Shown: positions 58,626 to 64,000 of the stretch, one piece after another
Position numbering within the stretch: position 1 is the first letter of the stretch
How the letters are laid out: each line of letters starts with the position of its first letter
Assembly (NCBI RefSeq): GCF_001895025.1
Contig: NZ_BCXI01000001.1
Location: 248,001-312,000 of the forward strand
Direction of reading: 5' to 3'
DNA from: Rhodococcus zopfii NBRC 100606 = JCM 9919
GTDB lineage: Bacteria; Actinomycetota; Actinomycetes; Mycobacteriales; Mycobacteriaceae
DNA length: 64,000 bases
The notes under the pieces: model-generated
Told to the model about the DNA's origin: nothing
What the model saw: the letters and a program-made list of their open reading frames with translations, nothing else
Databases searched by the model: none
Translations under genes and position numbers: made by a program

Positions 58626-59699
58626 TCAGCGGGCGGTGGGTCCCGACGGCCGGGTGGCCGGCCGGCAACACCCGGCCGCACACAACACGCCGTTGCGACC
58701 GGCGCCGAAGAGCGGTTCCGAACCGAGACGCTCCGGCTCCCGACCGGCGGCGACTTCCTCGACGAGGACGCGCACGAGCTGCGGGAAGCGGGCGTCGGCA
58801 CCGGCGGTCGCGGCCCGCACGAACGCCATGCCGAGATCGGCGGCCTTCTGCTGCGCTTCGGTGTCGAGGTCCCACACGACCTCGAGGTGGTCGGACACGA
58901 AGCCGACCGGAACCACGATCACGGCGGTCACGCCGCGCGCGTGCAGGGCGTCGAGGTGATCGACGATGTCCGGTTCCAGCCACGGCACCTGCGGCGGCCC
59001 GGACCGGGACTGCCACACCAGATCGTGGTCGTCGACGCCGACGGCGTCGGCGACGAGCCGGGCCGCCTCGGCGACCTGCCGACTGTAGAGGTGACCGTCA
59101 CCGTCGGCGGGCCCGCCGGTGCGGTCCGCGGACAGCGGAATCGAGTGTGCGGTGAACACCACCCGCGCATCCGCGCGCACATCGGCAGGCAGTTCGGCGC
59201 GCGCGGCCCGGACGGCATCGGCGACCGCCCCGACGACCAGCGGATGATCGTAGAACTGGCGCAGCTTCGTCAGCGCCGGAGCGTCCGGGACGGCGGCGCG
59301 GGCCCGCGCGATGTCCTCGTGGTATTGGCGGCAACCGGAGTACCCGCCCCACGCCGAGGTCGGGAACACCAGGGCATTGCGGACGCCGGCGTCGCGCATC
59401 GCGGCGACGGTGTCCTCGATCATCGGATGCCAGTTGCGGTTGCCGAAATACACCGGCAACGTGATCCCGGCCGCGGCGAACTCCGCTTCGACGCGAGTGA
59501 TCAGGTCCCGGTTCAGGGCGTTGATCGGCGACACTCCCCCGAAGTGCAGATAGTGCTGCACGACCTCCTCGAGCCGTTCCGGCGGCACGCCGCGTCCTCG
59601 GGTGACGTTCTCGAGGAACGGGCGCACGTCCTCGGGACGTTCGGGACCACCGAACGACAGCAGCAGCAGCGCGTCGTACGGTGCGGGGGTGTCGGCCAT
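58626..59699 (-). CDS. hemH: Ferrochelatase (coproporphyrin-type)
   Basis: A 357-residue chelatase that inserts Fe2+ into a porphyrin; in actinobacteria the substrate is coproporphyrin III. Motifs: [46 protein letters not shown] and VFTAHSIP (the catalytic His). An internal Cys (SGCRQY) plus the C-terminal CAAGCC supply the four ligands of the [2Fe-2S] cluster known in mycobacterial ferrochelatase. ATG 59699. It follows inhA by 16 bp, the standard Corynebacteriales order. Confidence 0.95.
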   Translation of the reverse strand: MADTPAPYDALLLLSFGGPERPEDVRPFLENVTRGRGVPPERLEEVVQHYLHFGGVSPINALNRDLITRVEAEFAAAGITLPVYFGNRNWHPMIEDTVAAMRDAGVRNALVFPTSAWGGYSGCRQYHEDIARARAAVPDAPALTKLRQFYDHPLVVGAVADAVRAARAELPADVRADARVVFTAHSIPLSADRTGGPADGDGHLYSRQVAEAARLVADAVGVDDHDLVWQSRSGPPQVPWLEPDIVDHLDALHARGVTAVIVVPVGFVSDHLEVVWDLDTEAQQKAADLGMAFVRAATAGADARFPQLVRVLVEEVAAGREPERLGSEPLFGAGRNGVLCAAGCCRPATRPSGPTAR

Positions 59700-59715
59700 G
59701 ATCGCTACCTCGATC

Positions 59716-60522
59716 TCAGGCGCCGAAGGCGACCTGGGAGTGGAAACCGCCGTCGACGTACACGATGGAGCCGGTGGTGCCCGGCAGCCAGTCCGACAGC
59801 ACGGTGCACACGGTCTTGGCGACGGGCGTCGGGTCGTCGACATCCCAGCCGATCGGCGAGGCCGCCGACCAGCCCTCGTTGAGCCGGTTCATCTCGGCAC
59901 CCGGCCCGGTGGCGTCACCGGCGATGGCCTTGGCGGCGAGCGTCTTGATGGGTCCCGCAGAGACCAGGTTGGAGCGGATACCGCGGCTTCCGACTTCCTT
60001 GGCGACGTATCGGTTGACCGCCTCGAGGGTCGCCTTGGACACGCCCATCCAGTTGTAGAACGGCACGGCCCGCGCCGGGTCGAAGTCCATCCCCACGATC
60101 GACGCGTTGTCCTTGAGCACCGGCAGCACGGCCTTGGCGAGCGCCGCGTACGAGTACGCCGACACCTCGACGGCCACGGCGACGTCGGACCACGGCGCGT
60201 CCAGGAAGGGGTTGCCCAGGCACGAGCGCGGCGCGAATCCGATGGAGTGCACGACACCGTCGATGCCGTCCGGCGCGAGTTCACGCACCTTGCCGGCGAG
60301 CCCGGCGAGGTGTTCGGGATCCTGCACGTTCAGCTCGATCGCCGGCGGCACCGGCTGCGGGAGCCGCTGCGCGATCCGGTCGATCAGCCGTAACCGGTCG
60401 AAGCCGGTGATGATCACCTTCGCGCCCTGTTCCTGCGCGACCTTCGCGGTGTGGAACGCGATCGACGAGTCGGTGATGATCCCGGTGACGAGAATGGTCT
60501 TGCCCTCGAGCAGTCCGCCCAT
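59716..60522 (-). CDS. inhA: Enoyl-ACP reductase InhA (FAS-II, mycolic acid synthesis)
   Basis: A 268-residue NADH-dependent trans-2-enoyl-ACP reductase that completes each FAS-II elongation cycle and is the isoniazid/triclosan target in mycobacteria. Signatures: [43 protein letters not shown] (Ser93, equivalent to Ser94), FYNWMGVSK with Tyr156 and Lys163 as the catalytic pair, and [16 protein letters not shown] 60522. It is downstream of fabG1 with a 142-bp gap containing a 24-bp triplicate repeat, unlike the shorter gap usual in mycobacteria. Confidence 0.95.
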   Translation of the reverse strand: MGGLLEGKTILVTGIITDSSIAFHTAKVAQEQGAKVIITGFDRLRLIDRIAQRLPQPVPPAIELNVQDPEHLAGLAGKVRELAPDGIDGVVHSIGFAPRSCLGNPFLDAPWSDVAVAVEVSAYSYAALAKAVLPVLKDNASIVGMDFDPARAVPFYNWMGVSKATLEAVNRYVAKEVGSRGIRSNLVSAGPIKTLAAKAIAGDATGPGAEMNRLNEGWSAASPIGWDVDDPTPVAKTVCTVLSDWLPGTTGSIVYVDGGFHSQVAFGA

Positions 60523-60568
60523 GAGTGTGTCGGTCCTCCAGTGAGTGTCGGATAGGGTCGCGGCGTCG

Positions 60569-60646
60569 GTGCCGGTGACATCGCGGCGCTCGGCGCCGGT
60601 GACATCGCGGCGCTCGGCGCCGGTGACATCGCGGCGCTCGGCGCCG
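60569..60646. repeat. 24-bp tandem triplication between fabG1 and inhA
   Basis: The unit GCGCCGGTGACATCGCGGCG-CTCG is repeated at 60569-60592 (first copy starts GT), 60593-60616 and 60617-60640, with a partial fourth. Read in the minus direction it would encode an 8-residue repeat (MSPAPSAA), but no gene uses it. Confidence 0.9.
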
Positions 60647-60664
60647 AGCGGTGACTCGGTCAGG

Positions 60665-61489
<825 letters not shown>

Positions 61490-62470
61490 TCAGGGCAGCC
61501 GCTGACGCAGCAGCAACGACGCACCGAGACCCACCGCGGCGGCGAGCACACCGAGCACCAGCCAGGGCCGGCTGGCGTCGCCGCGGGTGGTTTCGAACCC
61601 GATCTGCTCCTCGAGCGTGTCGTAGGCGTCCTCGAGTTCCTCGAGGCTGGACGCGGTGAAGAAGGCGCCGCCGGACAGGTTCGCGATTTCCTTGAGCGAC
61701 GGGTCGTCGACGGGCACCGGGATCCGTTCGTCCTCGATGGTCACGGTGCCGTATTCGGTGCCGAAGGAGATCGTCGACACGGGGACGCCCTTGTCGGCTG
61801 CCTGCCGCGCCGCGGTGAAGCCGCCGCGCGGATCGTCGGGACTCTCGGGCACGGTCTGTTTGCCGTCGGAGAGCAGCACGATCCGCGCCGGAGGCGCCTG
61901 ATCCCCGCCGCCGAGGACCGCGGCGAGCGTGTCGATGGACTGCATCGCCGTGAAGATCGCCTCGCCGGTCGCGGTGCGTTCACTGAGGGTGAGCTGATCG
62001 ATCGCCGACTTGGTGGCCTCGCGGTTCGTCGTCGGCGACACCAGCACCGACGCGGTGCCGGAGAACGCGACCAGACCGAGATTGATACCGGGGGTCAGGT
62101 CGTCCGCGAACTGCTTGGCCGCTTGCTGCGCGGCGGCGAGCCGGTTCGGCGCGACGTCGGTGGCCTCCATCGACAGCGACACGTCGATGACCAGCACCAC
62201 CGTCGCCCGGTTGCGCGGGACGCGTTGTTCGGCGGTCGGGCCGGCCAACGCCACGGTGAGCAGCGCCAGCGCGCTCAGCAGCGCGATGATCGGGATGTGC
62301 CGGGCCGGGCCGGGCCGGTTCGGCGCGACCTTCTCGAGCATCTCGAGATTGCTGAAGCGCAGCGCGTGCTTCTGTTTGCGTCGCTGCAGCACGACATAGC
62401 CGACGGCCAGCGCCGCGACGACGACGAGGAACAGCAGCCACCACGGGGACGCGAAGTCGGAGAAGCTCAT
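61490..62470 (-). CDS. VWA-domain membrane protein (Rv1481-like)
   Basis: A 326-residue protein: N-terminal helix ([19 protein letters not shown]) and second helix ([19 protein letters not shown]), then a von Willebrand A domain with an intact MIDAS DVSLS (Asp96, Ser98, Ser100) and LLSDGKQT, ending in a C-terminal helix ([20 protein letters not shown]). It forms the membrane anchor of the MoxR/DUF58/VWA chaperone-like system. ATG 62470 overlaps the DUF58 stop (ATGA). Metal-dependent protein binding is expected; targets are unknown. Confidence 0.9.
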   Translation of the reverse strand: MSFSDFASPWWLLFLVVVAALAVGYVVLQRRKQKHALRFSNLEMLEKVAPNRPGPARHIPIIALLSALALLTVALAGPTAEQRVPRNRATVVLVIDVSLSMEATDVAPNRLAAAQQAAKQFADDLTPGINLGLVAFSGTASVLVSPTTNREATKSAIDQLTLSERTATGEAIFTAMQSIDTLAAVLGGGDQAPPARIVLLSDGKQTVPESPDDPRGGFTAARQAADKGVPVSTISFGTEYGTVTIEDERIPVPVDDPSLKEIANLSGGAFFTASSLEELEDAYDTLEEQIGFETTRGDASRPWLVLGVLAAAVGLGASLLLRQRLP

Positions 62471-63420
62471 CGCCCCCCCTTGGCCGGCGCACCGAAGCTG
62501 TGCCGGCGGGCGGCGACGAACCGGACGACGTCTTCGATCCAGTCCCGGTCGGTGCGCAATGTCATCTGCGGGGCGCCGCACCGGCGCAGGGCCTGCTGCA
62601 CCGAGGCGCGATGCTCGGCGGCGGCCGCAGCGTAGTCGGCGCGCAGCCGTTCGGTGGTGGTGAACTCGCGGGTGCGTCCGGTTTCCGGGTCGTGCAGCAC
62701 CACATCTCCCAGGTCCGGCAGTTCGAGGTCGCGGGGGTCGAGCACCTCGACGGCCAGCAGGTCGTGCCGGCCGGACAGCGCCCGCAGAGACCGTTCCCAG
62801 TCGACCGGGCCGAGGAAGTCGCTGATGACGACGACGAGGCCGCGCCGCCTCTGCGGCCGGCGCAGTGCCTCGATCGCCCCGCGCAGGTCGCCCCGGGTGC
62901 CGTCGGGGGCGTGCGGGGTGGTCGCGACCGCCCTCAGCATCGCCTGAGCGTGCAACCGGCCCCCGCGCGCCGGGAAGCGCGTGGTCTCGTGGCCGGTGCT
63001 CACGACCGCGCCGATCCGGTTGCCGCCCCCACTGGTCAGGTGCGCGACGGCAGCGGCCGCCGCGACCGCCAGGTCGCGCTTCTCGCAGACGCCGGTGCCG
63101 AAATCGAGGCTGGCCGACAGGTCGACGGCCAGCCAGGTCTCGAGCTCGCGATCGGCGACGGACTGTCGCACGTGCGGATGCGTGGTCCGGGCGGTCACCG
63201 ACCAGTCCATCTGCCGCACGTCGTCGCCGGGCTGGTATTCGCGGGCGTCACCCGGCTCGGAACCGGGCCCCGGGATCAGCCCGAGGTGGTCACCGTGCAG
63301 CACGCCGTCGAGCCGCCGCCGCACGGTGAGCTCGAGGGTGCGCAACGCAGCGGTCAGTGCGGGATCTCGCAGTTCGCCGGACCGGAAGGTCGGCGGCGAC
63401 CCGTGGGCGCGTGGGCTCAC
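62467..63420 (-). CDS. DUF58 domain protein of the MoxR operon
   Basis: A 317-residue cytoplasmic protein with the DUF58 core [50 protein letters not shown], a VWA-like fold with a DLSAS metal motif. It works with MoxR ATPase and the membrane VWA protein, possibly in folding or maturing envelope proteins or enzymes. GTG 63420 overlaps the moxR stop (GTGA). Equivalent to Rv1480 by order. Confidence 0.9.
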   Translation of the reverse strand: MSPRAHGSPPTFRSGELRDPALTAALRTLELTVRRRLDGVLHGDHLGLIPGPGSEPGDAREYQPGDDVRQMDWSVTARTTHPHVRQSVADRELETWLAVDLSASLDFGTGVCEKRDLAVAAAAAVAHLTSGGGNRIGAVVSTGHETTRFPARGGRLHAQAMLRAVATTPHAPDGTRGDLRGAIEALRRPQRRRGLVVVISDFLGPVDWERSLRALSGRHDLLAVEVLDPRDLELPDLGDVVLHDPETGRTREFTTTERLRADYAAAAAEHRASVQQALRRCGAPQMTLRTDRDWIEDVVRFVAARRHSFGAPAKGGR

Positions 63421-64000
63421 CGCTGCCCCGCACCTGCCTCGGGTCCGGCCGGGACACCCGCGGCCGGTGCCGCCGGCGCGGGAGCCGGCGGAATGGGCGC
63501 GTTGACCTGCGGGGCGACATGCGGCAGTCCGACGGTCTGCAGGATGCGGTTGATGATCTGGTCGGCGGTGACCTCGTCGGCGAGGGCGTCGTAGGAGAGC
63601 ACCAGGCGGTGACGCAGCACGTCCGGGATCACATCGAGGACGTCCTGCGGGACGACGTAGTCGCGGCCGCGGACCAACGCCAGCGCCCGCGCAGCCGAGA
63701 TGATGCCGAGGGTCGCGCGCGGCGAGGCCCCGTAGGCGATCCAGCCGGCGACGTCGACGAGGCCGAGTTCGGCGGGGGCGCGGGTCGCGAAGATCACCCG
63801 CACCACGTAGTCGACGAGCGCGTGGTGCACGAACACGCGGCTGGCGACGTCCTGCAGGCGCAGCAGTTCGGCATTGTCGAGGATCTGCTTCGGTTCGGGC
63901 GCGGACACACCCATGCGGTAGACGATCTCGCGTTCCTCTTCGACGGTCGGATAGTCGACGAGGACCTTGAACAGGAAGCGGTCGCGCTGCGCCTCGGGCA
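63417..64000 (-). CDS. MoxR-type AAA+ ATPase (5' end off the window)
   Basis: The visible C-terminal ~193 residues start with the sensor-2 side of the AAA+ module: [18 protein letters not shown], then [50 protein letters not shown] and [23 protein letters not shown], all typical of MoxR. A Pro/Ala-rich tail follows. The Walker motifs lie beyond the right edge. First gene of moxR-DUF58-VWA. MoxR ATPases act as chaperones with their VWA partners. Confidence 0.92.
   Translation of the reverse strand, partial: PEAQRDRFLFKVLVDYPTVEEEREIVYRMGVSAPEPKQILDNAELLRLQDVASRVFVHHALVDYVVRVIFATRAPAELGLVDVAGWIAYGASPRATLGIISAARALALVRGRDYVVPQDVLDVIPDVLRHRLVLSYDALADEVTADQIINRILQTVGLPHVAPQVNAPIPPAPAPAAPAAGVPAGPEAGAGQR

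Noticed and set aside
60569-60646. CRISPR-like short repeats
   Set aside because: Copies are directly adjacent with no spacers and there are no cas genes; it is a simple tandem repeat.

Overview
The window is high-GC DNA from a mycolic-acid actinobacterium, most likely Rhodococcus or a close relative. The evidence is a fabG1 (mabA)-inhA-ferrochelatase block, mutA-mutB-meaB, F420-type and mycofactocin-type oxidoreductases, many GTG/TTG starts and many apparently leaderless genes. From memory, the order moxR / DUF58 / VWA / fabG1 / inhA / hemH ... NfeD / SPFH ... TVP38 / mutA / mutB ... meaB follows the Mycobacterium tuberculosis Rv1479-Rv1496 region. Here it runs right to left and is split by two large insertions. 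No transposase, phage gene, CRISPR array or rRNA was seen.

Layout. 1-5.5 kb: M20 peptidase (cut by the left edge), two identical tRNA-Leu(GAG) genes, a small membrane protein, a zinc-ribbon SDR, Usp, a DUF2784 protein and a saccharopine-dehydrogenase-like reductase. 5.5-9.5 kb: a short Cys-ending leader ORF ahead of a TauE/SafE (TSUP) permease, a CoA-transferase with unusual domain order, a lipoprotein and a YhhN protein. 8.8-16.7 kb: mutA-mutB-meaB-yhhN (minus strand), a TVP38 protein, then a SatD-like HTH gene with a membrane partner.

16.7-44.5 kb is a catabolic island. One minus-strand series (28.3 to 16.7 kb) encodes SDRs, a class III CoA-transferase, an amidohydrolase, two acyl-CoA dehydrogenases and an ABC importer. 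A second minus-strand series (44.5 to 31.6 kb) encodes an acyl-CoA ligase, an MDR reductase, SDRs, a second importer binding protein, two thiolase-like/DUF35 pairs, an ACAD11-like dehydrogenase coupled to an APH-type kinase, and an LLM oxidoreductase. Between them lie a GntR/FadR regulator, an MFS permease and an SDR. A shared 16-bp motif (CACAAANNATTGCTAT) overlaps the promoters of several of these units, so the island probably forms one regulon that activates and degrades an uncommon carboxylic acid through CoA thioesters.

44.6-50 kb: a tandem glycine riboswitch in front of an EamA transporter, an SPFH/NfeD pair, a DUF3097 gene and a conserved hypothetical. 50-57 kb: a second insertion, with an RpiR regulator, a fused tyrosine-phosphatase/metallophosphoesterase, a complete Fe/phosphonate/sugar-phosphate-type ABC importer and a histidine phosphatase, arranged like an organophosphate uptake and dephosphorylation operon. 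57-64 kb: methyltransferase, HxlR regulator, hemH, inhA, fabG1, VWA, DUF58 and moxR (cut by the right edge).
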